NCBI RefSeq assembly: GCF_002261425.1
Contig: NZ_NEVJ01000003.1
Span: 2,790,001-2,854,000 of the forward strand
Length of the DNA stretch: 64,000 bases
Reading direction: 5' to 3'
Source: Bordetella genomosp. 9
Lineage (GTDB): Bacteria > Pseudomonadota > Gammaproteobacteria > Burkholderiales > Burkholderiaceae_B
Made by a program: the position numbers and the translations under genes. Positions 48,825-57,520 of this stretch are shown here, piece by piece; position 1 is the stretch's first letter; every line of letters begins with the position of its first letter. The notes under the pieces were generated by a model. The model had not been told where the DNA came from. It made no database searches and worked only from the letters and a program-made list of their open reading frames with translations.

Positions 48825-49567
48825 TGGCCAGGATGGCGGCGCGCCGCGGTTCCACCGGCAGGATTTCATGGTTCCGGCTCATTTCGGCCGGGGTGATGCT
48901 GCTGCTTTGCCTGGCGATCCTGTACCAGCTATGGCTCTTCTGCATGGTGGTGTGGTATTCCCATCGCAATCCCGGCAGCAGTTCGGTCATGCGCGAAGAA
49001 ATCGCGCGCCTGCGCGAAACCGATCCCAAGGCGCAGCTGCGTTTCGAGTGGGTCGACTACGACCAGATCAACAACAATCTGAAGCGCGCGGTGATCGCCT
49101 CCGAGGATTCCAACTTCATCGACCACGACGGCGTTGAGTGGGACGCCATCCGCAAGGCCTGGGAATACAACCAGGAGCAGGCCGAGCTGGGACGCAGCCG
49201 CATGCGGGGCGGATCCACCATCACGCAGCAGGTGGCGAAGAATCTTTTCCTTTCAGGTTCGCGCACTTATCTACGTAAAGGCGAGGAATTGATCCTGGCT
49301 TACATGATCGAATGGGTCATGCCCAAGCGCCGCATCCTGGAGATCTACCTGAACATCGCCGAATGGGGCACGGGCGTATTCGGCGCCCAGGCGGCGGCGC
49401 AGCACTATTACGGCACCAGCGCGGCGCGGCTGAACGCGGCGCAGTCCGCCCGGCTGGCGGCGATGCTGCCGAACCCCCGCTACTACGACAAGCGTGGAAT
49501 CACGTCGTACCTGAGCCGCCGCATCGGCATTCTGCAACGGCGCATGCAGCAGGTGGACATTCCCTGA
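48824..49567 (+). CDS. mtgA: Monofunctional biosynthetic peptidoglycan transglycosylase
   Basis: Polymerises lipid II glycan strands at the inner membrane. The 247-residue protein has an N-terminal helix (about 17-44) and the GT51 motifs EDSNFIDHDGVEW with the catalytic glutamate, RGGSTITQQVAKNLFLS, KRRILEIYLNIAEWG and LAAMLPNP. No penicillin-binding domain follows. The ATG at 48824 overlaps the aroE stop; the pair aroE-mtgA is usual in this group. Confidence 0.95.
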   Translation: MARMAARRGSTGRISWFRLISAGVMLLLCLAILYQLWLFCMVVWYSHRNPGSSSVMREEIARLRETDPKAQLRFEWVDYDQINNNLKRAVIASEDSNFIDHDGVEWDAIRKAWEYNQEQAELGRSRMRGGSTITQQVAKNLFLSGSRTYLRKGEELILAYMIEWVMPKRRILEIYLNIAEWGTGVFGAQAAAQHYYGTSAARLNAAQSARLAAMLPNPRYYDKRGITSYLSRRIGILQRRMQQVDIP

Positions 49568-49617
49568 TGCGTCATTTTTGTTAAGCTACTCCGTTTCGCC
49601 CGCCACCGTCGTCACCC

Positions 49618-50796
49618 ATGCGAACCGCCCGCCGATACCTGGCCAAAGAAATCTACCGCTCTTGCACCGTGGTGCTGCTGGCCCTGCTCGGCTTGTTCAC
49701 GTTCTTCGCGCTGGTGGATGACCTGGACAACGTGGGCAGCAAGTTCACCATCTTCGCGCTGTTCTACCTGCAGGCGCTGGCCATGCCCACGCGGCTGTAC
49801 GACCTGCTGCCGATCGGCCTGCTGATCGGCTCCATCCTGGCGCTGGCCGGCCTGGCGCAGCGCAATGAGCTGGTCATCCTGCGCGTATCCGGCGTCAGCG
49901 GCCTGAAGCTGCTGGGCATGCTGTGGGTAGTGACGATACCCGTCATGATCGGCGCTACGGTGCTGTCGGAATGGGTCACCCCGATCGCGGAAATCAAGAG
50001 CAGCGAAGCCAACCTGCTGTATCGCGGCAGCGCGGGCGGCAATCGCCTGGAAAGCGGCTATTGGTTCAAGGAACCGACCCGCGACGGCGGCGCCCGCACG
50101 CTGAACATCGCCAAGCTCAAGGCCGATGGCGAGGTCGAAGGCGTCATCCTGTACGAATTCCGCAAGGACCTGGAGCTGATCGCCCTGTCCAAGGCCGAGA
50201 CGGGGCGTTTCGCGGACGGCAAGCTGATCCTGTACAACGTCGTGGAAAACCGCATCTCGCACGATGCCGTGCAGGCGCTGGACAACGCCAAGCCGCCCAC
50301 CGATCCGGTCATCCAGGTCATCAAGATTCCGCAGCGCGAGCTCACCACCACCCTGACCCCCGGCCGCCTGCTGGCGCGCGTGCTGACGCCGGAGCGCATG
50401 TCGCTGGTCACCCTGCTCGACTACATCGAATACCTGCGCCACAACCAGCTGCAGGCCGACCGGCAGATCGTCGCGGTCTGGCGCAAGGGCGTGTACCCCT
50501 TCACCCTGCTGATCATGATGACGATCGCCGCGCCGGTGGCCTTCATGCAGACGCGCCGCGGCGGCGTCGGCGCCAAGGTGTTCATCGGCATCCTGGTGGG
50601 CGTCGGGTTCTTCATGGTGAACCAGCTGTCGCTGAACGTCGGCATGCTCAGCCACTGGCCGCCCTGGGTGACCGCCATCGTGCCGAATCTGGGCGCGTTG
50701 CTGATCGCCCTGGGGGCGCTGACGCTGATGGAGTACCGCCACACCGTCTCGCGCGTGATGGACCAACGCTGGCCCTGGCGCCGTTCGCCGGTATGA
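49618..50796 (+). CDS. lptG: LPS export ABC transporter permease LptG
   Basis: Inner-membrane half of the LptB2FG complex that extracts lipopolysaccharide. The 392-residue YjgP/YjgQ-family protein has three N-terminal helices, a large periplasmic beta domain (about 125-290) and three C-terminal helices. [20 protein letters not shown] matches the LptG coupling-helix region. The partner lptF is not next to it here. The stop overlaps apaH (ATGA). Confidence 0.9.
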   Translation: MRTARRYLAKEIYRSCTVVLLALLGLFTFFALVDDLDNVGSKFTIFALFYLQALAMPTRLYDLLPIGLLIGSILALAGLAQRNELVILRVSGVSGLKLLGMLWVVTIPVMIGATVLSEWVTPIAEIKSSEANLLYRGSAGGNRLESGYWFKEPTRDGGARTLNIAKLKADGEVEGVILYEFRKDLELIALSKAETGRFADGKLILYNVVENRISHDAVQALDNAKPPTDPVIQVIKIPQRELTTTLTPGRLLARVLTPERMSLVTLLDYIEYLRHNQLQADRQIVAVWRKGVYPFTLLIMMTIAAPVAFMQTRRGGVGAKVFIGILVGVGFFMVNQLSLNVGMLSHWPPWVTAIVPNLGALLIALGALTLMEYRHTVSRVMDQRWPWRRSPV

Positions 50797-51626
50797 ACGC
50801 AAGTATCTGGATGATCGGCGACCTGCAAGGGTGCTGCGAGCCTTTGGTCAGGCTGCTCGCGCATCCCGAGCTGGTCGGCGAACCCGATTCGCGTTTCTGG
50901 TTCGCGGGCGACCTGGTCAATCGCGGCCCCCACTCCCTGGCCACCCTGCGCCGCGTCATGGCGCTGGAAGACCGTGCCGTGGCGGTGCTGGGCAATCACG
51001 ACCTGCATCTGCTGGCGGCCGCCGCCGGCGTGCGCCGGCCCACCAAATCGGACACCATCCAGGAAATCCTGGATGCGCCGGACGCCGCCGAGCTGATCGA
51101 CTGGCTGCGCCGCCGCCCCCTGGCGCATTTCGAGCAGGGGCATCTGCTGGTCCATGCGGGCACCCTGGCGAAATGGGATGTCCACAAGACCATGGCGCTG
51201 GCCGCGGAAGTCGAAGACGCCCTGCGCGGCCCCAACTGGCAGCGCGCCTTGCAGAAGATGTATGGCAATCAGCCGGTCGTATGGACCGATGACATGCACG
51301 GCGGCAAGCGCCTGCGCGTCATCATCAACGCGCTGACGCGCATGCGGCTGTGCACGCCCAAGGGGCATATGGAGTTCGACACCAAGGTCGCCCCCGGCGC
51401 CTGGCCGGCCGGATTGATCCCCTGGTACGACGTGCCCGACCGGCAGACGCGCGACGTCACCGTGGTGTTCGGCCATTGGTCGACGCTGGGGCTGCTGCTG
51501 CGCAAGGACGTCATCTGCCTGGACACGGGTTGCGTGTGGGGCGGCATGCTGACGGCGCTGCGCCTGCAGGACCGCAAGCTGGTGCAGGTCAAATGCGGCA
51601 AGGGGCTGGACCCGCTGTCGGTCTAG
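50793..51626 (+). CDS. apaH: Symmetrical diadenosine tetraphosphatase
   Basis: Hydrolyses Ap4A to two ADP. The 277-residue metallophosphatase carries [27 protein letters not shown] and the C-terminal VFGHWSTLG and DTGCVWGG. The first motif has Q where E. coli ApaH has H (GDVHGC), a variant I recall in other proteobacterial ApaH proteins. The start overlaps lptG; convergent with plsC. Confidence 0.94.
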   Translation: MNASIWMIGDLQGCCEPLVRLLAHPELVGEPDSRFWFAGDLVNRGPHSLATLRRVMALEDRAVAVLGNHDLHLLAAAAGVRRPTKSDTIQEILDAPDAAELIDWLRRRPLAHFEQGHLLVHAGTLAKWDVHKTMALAAEVEDALRGPNWQRALQKMYGNQPVVWTDDMHGGKRLRVIINALTRMRLCTPKGHMEFDTKVAPGAWPAGLIPWYDVPDRQTRDVTVVFGHWSTLGLLLRKDVICLDTGCVWGGMLTALRLQDRKLVQVKCGKGLDPLSV

Positions 51627-51629
51627 GGT

Positions 51630-52454
51630 TCAATCGCCCAGGACCTGTTGGATGCGGGCGCGGGCATCGGCGGCCATCTCCAGACGGGTTTGCCCGTCGG
51701 TATCCAGCGGCGGCAGGTAGAAGGTTTCCACCGCCAGCCCGCGGGCGCCCAACACCCGCCACAGATTTCCCACCAGGGTTTCGTCGCCGACGAAGGCGGC
51801 GAAGGAATCGCGTTGGCCGTGCCGCATGAAGCGCAGCGCCACCGGCTGGATGGTCACGCCGGCCTGGCGCGCGGGCTCGAACAGGCTGCCATGGAAGGGC
51901 AGCGGCACGTAGCCTTCCGTGGTGGTTCCTTCCGGAAACAGTCCCACCGATTCGCCCGAGGCGAATCGGCCTTTCATGGCCTCGCCCACCGAGTGGATGG
52001 CGTGCCGATGGCCGCGCTGCAGGAACAGGGTGCCGGCGCCCGCCACCAGCCAGCCGACGATGGGCCAGCGGCGGATCTCGCTCTTGGCCACGAAAGCCGT
52101 GGGCCGCACGGCGTTGATGACGAAAATATCCAGCCATGACACGTGGTTGGCGACGATCAGCACGGGCCCCTGCATCAGCGGCTGGCCCTGCACGCGCAGG
52201 CGCACGCCGCAAATTCGGAGCAGGCAGCGGGACCAGGTGCGGTTGAGCATATCGCGGCCGCGCGCGCCGACGATGGGATAGACCGTGCCGACCAGCAGCA
52301 GGCCCAGCAGCACCATCGCGGCGACGATCAGCGCCCGCGGCAGGAAACGCAGGCAACGGACAGGAAAAATGGCGGGATCGTGGCGGTCGTAGGGAGGGGC
52401 CTCCGCGGGTGCGGCGCCGGACCGCGGCTGGGCTGTGGATCCTGGGTCTGTCAT
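51630..52454 (-). CDS. 1-acyl-sn-glycerol-3-phosphate acyltransferase family protein
   Basis: PlsC-type acyltransferase of 274 residues, probably acylating lysophosphatidate or a related lipid at the inner membrane. Two hydrophobic segments (about 35-60, LIVAAMVLLGLLLVGTVYPI) precede the active site NHVSWLD (H-x4-D) and the second motif FPEGTTTEG. From ATG at 52454 it starts MTDPGSTAQPRSG; the frame stays open further up without a good start. It ends three bases from apaH. The gap 52455-52641 upstream is GC-rich and shows no gene. Confidence 0.9.
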   Translation of the reverse strand: MTDPGSTAQPRSGAAPAEAPPYDRHDPAIFPVRCLRFLPRALIVAAMVLLGLLLVGTVYPIVGARGRDMLNRTWSRCLLRICGVRLRVQGQPLMQGPVLIVANHVSWLDIFVINAVRPTAFVAKSEIRRWPIVGWLVAGAGTLFLQRGHRHAIHSVGEAMKGRFASGESVGLFPEGTTTEGYVPLPFHGSLFEPARQAGVTIQPVALRFMRHGQRDSFAAFVGDETLVGNLWRVLGARGLAVETFYLPPLDTDGQTRLEMAADARARIQQVLGD

Positions 52455-52641
52455 GAGCGAACGGTGGTGGCTGGTCGGGGCGCCGCGGCGCGGACGCCAC
52501 CATACCATGACGACATATTTCAGATTGAGGATCGGCCCGCCGGTGCGCCGGCGGCCAGCGCGGCGCTGGCCTGGGCGGTTCGTTCGGCGGTGCGCTCGGC
52601 GGCGGCTCGGTGGCGGCTCGGCGCCGGCAGAGGTGCCCCTG

Positions 52642-53136
52642 CTAGCCCGGCAGGGCGTCCAGGTAGCGTTGCAGGATGACGGCCGCGGCGGCGGCGTCGT
52701 CCGGCGCATGGGTCCCGAGCAGCGCCTGGGCCTGCATGCTGGAGCCGCGCTCGTCGACCAGCACCACCGGCAGGCCGAACCGGCCATGCAGCTGGTTGGC
52801 GAAGCGGCGGCAGCGGGCGGTGGCTTCCTGTTCGCCGCCATCGGCGGCCAGCGCCAGCCCGACGATCAGGCGCTGGGGCTGCCACTCCCGCAGCAAGGCG
52901 GCGATGCGGCCGAAGCGCACGTCGCGGACCTCGCTGTGGATGATTTCCATGGGCGTGGCCTGGCGGACCAGGGTATTGCCGATGGCGATGCCTATCTTCT
53001 TGGTGCCGTAGTCGAAGGCGAGCAGGGTTTCCTCGACCACGCGCGACGCGGCATCGGGCCCTGCCGCATCCGCCCGGGCCGCGTCAGGCCGGGCCGCGTC
53101 AGGCTGCACCGGGTCCGGCCGGGCCTCGCTAGGCAT
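52642..53136 (-). CDS. ruvX: Holliday junction resolvase-like protein RuvX/YqgF
   Basis: RNase H-fold protein needed for 16S rRNA 5' maturation and linked to recombination. In 164 residues the core starts LLAFDYGTKKIGIAIG and includes LIVGLALAADGGE and VDERGSS. The first 32 residues are an unusual repeat of PDAAR-like pentapeptides. The ATG at 53136 overlaps the yqgE stop; a GTG just after the repeat is a possible alternative start that would give a standard length. Confidence 0.9.
   Translation of the reverse strand: MPSEARPDPVQPDAARPDAARADAAGPDAASRVVEETLLAFDYGTKKIGIAIGNTLVRQATPMEIIHSEVRDVRFGRIAALLREWQPQRLIVGLALAADGGEQEATARCRRFANQLHGRFGLPVVLVDERGSSMQAQALLGTHAPDDAAAAAVILQRYLDALPG
53050..53124 (-). 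repeat. Five 15-base in-frame tandem repeats encoding the RuvX N-terminus
   Basis: Five units of 15 bases, such as CGCGTCAGGCCGGGC, encode PDPVQ, PDAAR, PDAAR, ADAAG and PDAAS. Gain or loss of a unit leaves the frame intact. Confidence 0.75.
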
Positions 53137-53722
53137 GGCCCGCGTCGCCGGCCAGCATGACCGGGTCTATGCCCAGCAGCTTCAGCGCCGCGGGATAGCG
53201 GTCTTCCGGGGGCACGTCGAAGATGATGTCCGGGTCGGCCGAAACGCTGAGCCAGGCATTGCGGGACATCTCGCTTTCCAGCTGCCCCGCGCCCCAGCCG
53301 GCATACCCCAGGGTGACCAGCATGCGCGCCGGCCCGTTGCCGTCGGCCACGGCCTGCAGCACGTCGCGCGACGTGGTCAAGGCCAGGCCGCCCAGCTTGA
53401 TGCTGGACGTGTAGTCGCCCGGTGGCGCGTGCAGCACGAAGCCGCGATCCGTCTGGACCGGGCCGCCGAAGAACACCGGTGTTTCCTTGACCGGCGCGAT
53501 TTCGAGGTTCAGCTCGATGCGCTCGAACAGGGTGCCCAGCGTCAGGTCGGTGGGCCGATTGATCACCAGGCCCAGGGCGCCCTTGGCGGTGTGCTCGCAA
53601 ATATAGATAACCGCTCCCGCCAGACTTCCTTCGACCATGTTGGGCATAGCGACCAGAAACTGATTGGAAAAATCAACCGCCGGCGTGTCATCGCTGTCCG
53701 GCTTGTTGTTGTCGTCGCTCAT
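53129..53722 (-). CDS. yqgE: YqgE/AlgH family protein (UPF0301)
   Basis: Conserved protein of 197 residues, function unsettled though linked to alginate regulation in Pseudomonas (AlgH). Landmarks are FLVAMPNMVEGSLAGAVIYI, GLVINRPTDLTL, FFGGPVQTDRGFVLH and TLGYAGWGAGQLE. The acidic N-terminus (MSDDNNKPDSDDTP) is lineage-specific. It overlaps ruvX by eight bases, a very common pairing. Confidence 0.94.
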   Translation of the reverse strand: MSDDNNKPDSDDTPAVDFSNQFLVAMPNMVEGSLAGAVIYICEHTAKGALGLVINRPTDLTLGTLFERIELNLEIAPVKETPVFFGGPVQTDRGFVLHAPPGDYTSSIKLGGLALTTSRDVLQAVADGNGPARMLVTLGYAGWGAGQLESEMSRNAWLSVSADPDIIFDVPPEDRYPAALKLLGIDPVMLAGDAGHA

Positions 53723-53802
53723 AATGTCCCCCTAGGACAATTCGCGCCCTATCAACGCGGAGCCGGGAATCACCGATCCCCGGAAAAACGGCATGGATGG
53801 CG

Positions 53803-53967
53803 TCAGATCTCCATAAGTTCGAAATCTTCCTTGCGGGCGCCGCATTCGGGACAGACCCAATTGGGCGGCACGTCTTCCCAGCGGGTGCCGGGCGCGATGC
53901 CTTCGTCGGGCAAGCCGGCCTCTTCGTCGTAGACCCAGCCACAGATCAGACACATCCAAGTTCGCAT
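53803..53967 (-). CDS. Rubredoxin
   Basis: Small electron carrier of 54 residues with one iron bound by four cysteines: CLICG at residues 6-10 and CPECG at about 39-43. The core YDEEAGLPDEGIAPGTRWEDV is typical. Probably serves an oxygenase or peroxide-reducing chain. It is divergent from the thiD-like gene, with 147 bases between the starts. Confidence 0.94.
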   Translation of the reverse strand: MRTWMCLICGWVYDEEAGLPDEGIAPGTRWEDVPPNWVCPECGARKEDFELMEI

Positions 53968-54114
53968 AGTTTCCCTGAAATCAAAGTTACGGCCTGGTCG
54001 GGGGATAAAGCCGCCCAAGCGGACGCGATCAATTAGAATGGGGTCGATCTTACCGAAACCCAATAGGTTCCTGTCCCGGTTTGCGCAAAAAACGGGGCCG
54101 GCCACGCCGTCGAA

Positions 54115-54924
54115 GTGACATTTCCCACTCCCCCCATCGTACTGATTTTCGGCCCTTTCGACCCTACGGGTTCGGACGGGCTCCCGGCTGATGCCGTGAC
54201 CTGCGCCAGCCTGGGCTGCCACGGACTGGCCGCGGTAACCGCGCTGACCGTGCAGGATACGGCTGCCGTCGAGGACGTGCAGGCGATTTCCCCCGAACTG
54301 CTGGACGACCAGGCGCGTTGCGTGCTCGAAGACATGCCCGTGCAGGCGATCAAGGTGGGCGCTCTGTACACGGCGGAAGCCGCGAGCGCGGTGGCGCAGG
54401 TGGCGGCCGACTACAGCAACGTGCCGCTGGTGCTGCACCTGGGCCAGCGCGGACCGCTGCCCGAAGACGCGGCCGAACAGGAAGACGCCGACGATCTGCT
54501 GGCCGCGACGCTGGAATTGGTCCTGCCCCAGGCGGATGTGGTGGTCGTCGAACATGCGCGTCTGGCTCAATGGTTGGCGGACGGAACCATGGATATCGGT
54601 GAAGCTTCCTCGCCGGCTCATGCAATGCTGGGGGCCGGCGCCAAATGGGTGCTGGTTCTGGGCGCGCCGCTGCGGCCGGGACATTTCGCCAACATGCTGA
54701 TCGGGCCCAACGGCGCGACCTCGAATACTCCCTGGCAGGCGCCTCCGGAACGCAGCAGCGACAGCGGCGGCCTGCTGGCCACGGCGCTCACGGCCTACCT
54801 GGCGCATGGAATGCCGGTCCCGCAAGCGGTGGAACATGCCCTGGCGCACGCTGACTCGGGCATTTCAGCAAGTTTCCTGCCCGGCATGGGCCGGCGCGTA
54901 GCCAATCGGATGCGCCAGCAATGA
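54115..54924 (+). CDS. thiD: Divergent hydroxymethylpyrimidine/phosphomethylpyrimidine kinase-like protein
   Basis: Ribokinase-fold protein placed where ThiD, the HMP/HMP-P kinase of thiamine synthesis, is expected; 269 residues from a GTG at 54115. The fold order is recognisable (VTALTVQDTAAVEDVQAI, AIKVGALYT). However, the N-terminal GSDSSGGAGIQAD of ThiD reads GPFDPTGSDGLPAD, and the C-terminal GTGC segment with the catalytic cysteine reads SSDSGG. Activity as a pyrimidine kinase is therefore uncertain. It overlaps thiE by four bases, which supports a thiamine role. Confidence 0.75.
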   Translation: MTFPTPPIVLIFGPFDPTGSDGLPADAVTCASLGCHGLAAVTALTVQDTAAVEDVQAISPELLDDQARCVLEDMPVQAIKVGALYTAEAASAVAQVAADYSNVPLVLHLGQRGPLPEDAAEQEDADDLLAATLELVLPQADVVVVEHARLAQWLADGTMDIGEASSPAHAMLGAGAKWVLVLGAPLRPGHFANMLIGPNGATSNTPWQAPPERSSDSGGLLATALTAYLAHGMPVPQAVEHALAHADSGISASFLPGMGRRVANRMRQQ

Positions 54925-55622
54925 CCTCCCTGCGCTTTCCCCGCGGCCTGTATGGCGTCACGCCCGAATGGGACGACACCGGCAGGCTGCTGCGCGCCGT
55001 GAAGCAGGCGGCGGCCGGCGGCATGCGTTCGCTGCAGCTGCGCCGCAAGGACGTGCCGGCCGCGACCCGGCGCGAACAGGCCCAGGCGCTGGCCCCGCTG
55101 TGCCGTGAACTGGGCGTGGTGTTCCTGGTCAACGATCACTGGGAACTCGCGCTGGAAGTCGGCGCCGACGGCGTGCACCTGGGCCGCGGCGACGGCGACC
55201 TGGCCCAGGTACGGGCACAGGCGCCCGACCTGATCATCGGCGCATCCTGCTACGACGATATCGAGCGCGCGCGCGCCATGCTCGAGGCGGGCGCGGACTA
55301 TATCGCCTTCGGCGCGGTGTTCCCGTCGCCCACCAAGCCGGCGGCGGTGCGCGCACCGCTCTCGCTGTTCGCGCAGGCCGTGGCACTGGCGCAATCGCGG
55401 CCCGCGCCGCGGCCGGCGGTGGTGGCCATCGGCGGCATCACGCCGTCCAACGCGGCGCTGGTGGCGCAGGCCGGCGCCGATGCCGTGGCGGTCATCACCG
55501 GGGTCTTCGAGGCGCCGGATATCGGCCTGGCCGCGGCGGAATGTGCGCGTCCATTTCTATCGCCCCTGTCTCCCCAATCGCCCCTGACGGCGCCGCCCTC
55601 GCGCGGCGAGTCGGCCGGCTGA
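54921..55622 (+). CDS. thiE: Thiamine-phosphate synthase
   Basis: Joins HMP diphosphate and thiazole phosphate to thiamine phosphate. The TIM-barrel protein is 233 residues with SLQLRRKD, VFLVNDHWELALEVGADGVHLGR, the phosphate loop FGAVFPSPTKP and VAIGGITPSNA. It overlaps the thiD-like gene (ATGA). A proline/serine-rich tail of about 20 residues (PFLSPLSPQSP...) extends past the barrel. Confidence 0.93.
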   Translation: MTSLRFPRGLYGVTPEWDDTGRLLRAVKQAAAGGMRSLQLRRKDVPAATRREQAQALAPLCRELGVVFLVNDHWELALEVGADGVHLGRGDGDLAQVRAQAPDLIIGASCYDDIERARAMLEAGADYIAFGAVFPSPTKPAAVRAPLSLFAQAVALAQSRPAPRPAVVAIGGITPSNAALVAQAGADAVAVITGVFEAPDIGLAAAECARPFLSPLSPQSPLTAPPSRGESAG

Positions 55623-55727
55623 GTTCACCACGGCCGGCCCCTTCGCGCCGCGGGAAAACGCGAAACGGCGAGCGGGCGAACGAGCAGGAGCGTCCGGGGC
55701 CCAATCTTTTCACCTAGCAGGCTTTTC

Positions 55728-57011
55728 ATGTCCAGCAACGCCGAACTCTTCGAACGCGCAAGTCGCAGCATCCCTGGCGGCGTCAATTCCCCGGTGCGGG
55801 CATTCCGCTCGGTGGGCGGGACGCCCCGCTTCATCGCTCGCGGGCTCGGGCCCTATATCTGGGACGCGGAAGGCACCCGCTATGTGGACTACATCGGCTC
55901 CTGGGGCCCGGCCATCCTGGGCCATGCCCATCCCGACGTCGTGCGCGCGGTGCAGGAAGCCGCCACCAACGGCCTGTCCTTCGGCGCGCCCACGCAGGCC
56001 GAGATCACGCTCGCCGAAACCCTGATCGACCGCCTGCCCTCGATGGAGCAGGTGCGGCTGGTCAGCTCCGGAACGGAAGCCACGATGACGGCCATCCGGC
56101 TGGCGCGCGGCGCGACCGGCCGCAACAAGATCGTCAAGTTCGAAGGCTGTTATCACGGCCACGCCGACAGCCTGCTGGTCAAGGCCGGGTCGGGCCTGCT
56201 GACCTTCGGCAATCCCACATCGGCGGGCGTGCCGGCCGAATTCGTCGAACACACGCTGGTCCTGGACTACAACGACCTGGACGCGGTTCGCGCCGCCTTC
56301 GCCCAGTGCGGCGGCGATATCGCCTGCGTGATCGTAGAGCCCGTGGCCGGCAATATGAACCTGGTCCGGCCGCTGCCGGGTTTCCTGGAAGGCCTGCGCG
56401 AGCTCTGCACGCAGCATGGCGCGCTGTTGATCTTCGACGAAGTCATGACCGGGTTCCGCGTCGGGCCGCAGGGCGTGCAGGGACTGACGGGCATCAAGCC
56501 CGACCTGACCACGCTGGCCAAGGTGATCGGCGGCGGCATGCCGGTGGGCGCCTTCGGCGGCAGCCGCGACATCATGCGGCACGTCGCGCCCCTGGGCGCC
56601 GTATACCAGGCCGGTACGCTGTCGGGCAATCCGGTGGCGGTGGCGGCGGGGCTGGAAACGCTGCGCCTGATCGGCCAGCCGGGTTTCTACGACGGGCTGG
56701 CGGCGGCGACGCGCAAGCTGGCGGATGGCCTGCGGGAACGCGCGCGCGCGGCCGGCGTGCCTTTCAGCGCCGACGCGATCGGCGGCATGTTCGGCATTTA
56801 CTTCAGCGACGCCATCCCCACCACGCTGGCCGAGGTCTCTGCCTGCGATACAGAGGCCTTCAAGACGTTCTTCCACGCCATGCTGGAACGCGGCGTGCAT
56901 TTCGCGCCGTCGGCCTTCGAAGCGGGATTCGTGTCGGCCGCGCATGACGACGCGGCCATCGGCGCGACGCTGGACGCCGCCGAGCAGGTCTTCGCGTCCA
57001 TGAAGCGCTAA
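55728..57011 (+). CDS. hemL: Glutamate-1-semialdehyde 2,1-aminomutase
   Basis: PLP enzyme that makes 5-aminolevulinate from glutamate-1-semialdehyde, the C5 haem route. The 427-residue protein has [17 protein letters not shown], the cofactor-site [20 protein letters not shown] and the PLP lysine K265 in [18 protein letters not shown]. It is separate from thiE by 105 bases and convergent with the RidA-like gene. Confidence 0.97.
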   Translation: MSSNAELFERASRSIPGGVNSPVRAFRSVGGTPRFIARGLGPYIWDAEGTRYVDYIGSWGPAILGHAHPDVVRAVQEAATNGLSFGAPTQAEITLAETLIDRLPSMEQVRLVSSGTEATMTAIRLARGATGRNKIVKFEGCYHGHADSLLVKAGSGLLTFGNPTSAGVPAEFVEHTLVLDYNDLDAVRAAFAQCGGDIACVIVEPVAGNMNLVRPLPGFLEGLRELCTQHGALLIFDEVMTGFRVGPQGVQGLTGIKPDLTTLAKVIGGGMPVGAFGGSRDIMRHVAPLGAVYQAGTLSGNPVAVAAGLETLRLIGQPGFYDGLAAATRKLADGLRERARAAGVPFSADAIGGMFGIYFSDAIPTTLAEVSACDTEAFKTFFHAMLERGVHFAPSAFEAGFVSAAHDDAAIGATLDAAEQVFASMKR

Positions 57012-57026
57012 GGCACCGACGCGCGA

Positions 57027-57431
57027 TCAACCCGGTATGACGGCGGTGGCCTCGATTTCCACCTTGGCGCGCGGTTCGACCAGGGCAGCCACCTGAACCG
57101 CCGTCATCGCCGGAAAATGGCGGCCGATGATTTCACGATAGTGCGCCCCGATGCGCGGATAGGACGCCACGTACTCCGCGCGATCGGTCACGTACCAGGT
57201 CAGGCGCGTGATGTGCCGCGGCTCGCCCTTGGCCTCGGCCAGCACCGCCACGATGTTCATCAAGGCCTGGCGCGTCTGGTCGGCGAAATCGTCGGTTTCG
57301 AACTGCTGGGCGCCGTTCCAACCTATCTGGCCGCCGATGAAGACGAGCCGGCTGCCGGGTCGCATTTCGGTCATCACGCCATTGGAATAGCCGCGCGGCG
57401 GCAGCCAGTCGGGCGGTTGCAGTATCTGCAT
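57027..57431 (-). CDS. RidA-family enamine/imine deaminase-like protein
   Basis: Member of the RidA/YjgF family, about 134 residues from ATG at 57431, which has an AGGA site eight bases upstream; in-frame ATGs at 57440 and 57452 are alternatives. The conserved arginine in LVEPRAKVEIEATAV is kept, so hydrolysis of reactive enamines or imines is plausible. It is the last gene of the aromatic-CoA cluster. There it might hydrolyse an enamine formed after ring dearomatisation of an aminobenzoyl-CoA; that role is inference. Confidence 0.88.
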   Translation of the reverse strand: MQILQPPDWLPPRGYSNGVMTEMRPGSRLVFIGGQIGWNGAQQFETDDFADQTRQALMNIVAVLAEAKGEPRHITRLTWYVTDRAEYVASYPRIGAHYREIIGRHFPAMTAVQVAALVEPRAKVEIEATAVIPG

Positions 57432-57450
57432 AGGGTCCATCCTGTTATTC

Positions 57451-57520
57451 ATTGCGTTCGATACATTGCGATCGGGTCATCGCGATCGGGTTATCGCGAT
57501 CGTGTCGCCGCGTTCGGCTC
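57451..57520 (-). repeat. Five 14-base tandem repeats between aryl-CoA ligase and RidA-like genes
   Basis: On the plus strand five consecutive 14-base units, such as ATTGCGATCGGGTC, ATCGCGATCGGGTT and ATCGCGATCGTGTC, with degenerate outer units, fill the gap from the ligase stop to the RidA start region. The inner units contain the palindrome CGATCG. Confidence 0.75.

Noticed and set aside
53968..54114. TPP riboswitch before the thiD-like gene
   Set aside because: I looked for the conserved CUGAGA and related THI-box segments in this gap and did not find them.
57451..57520. 14-bp repeats as a CRISPR array
   Set aside because: Units are contiguous, short and without spacers.
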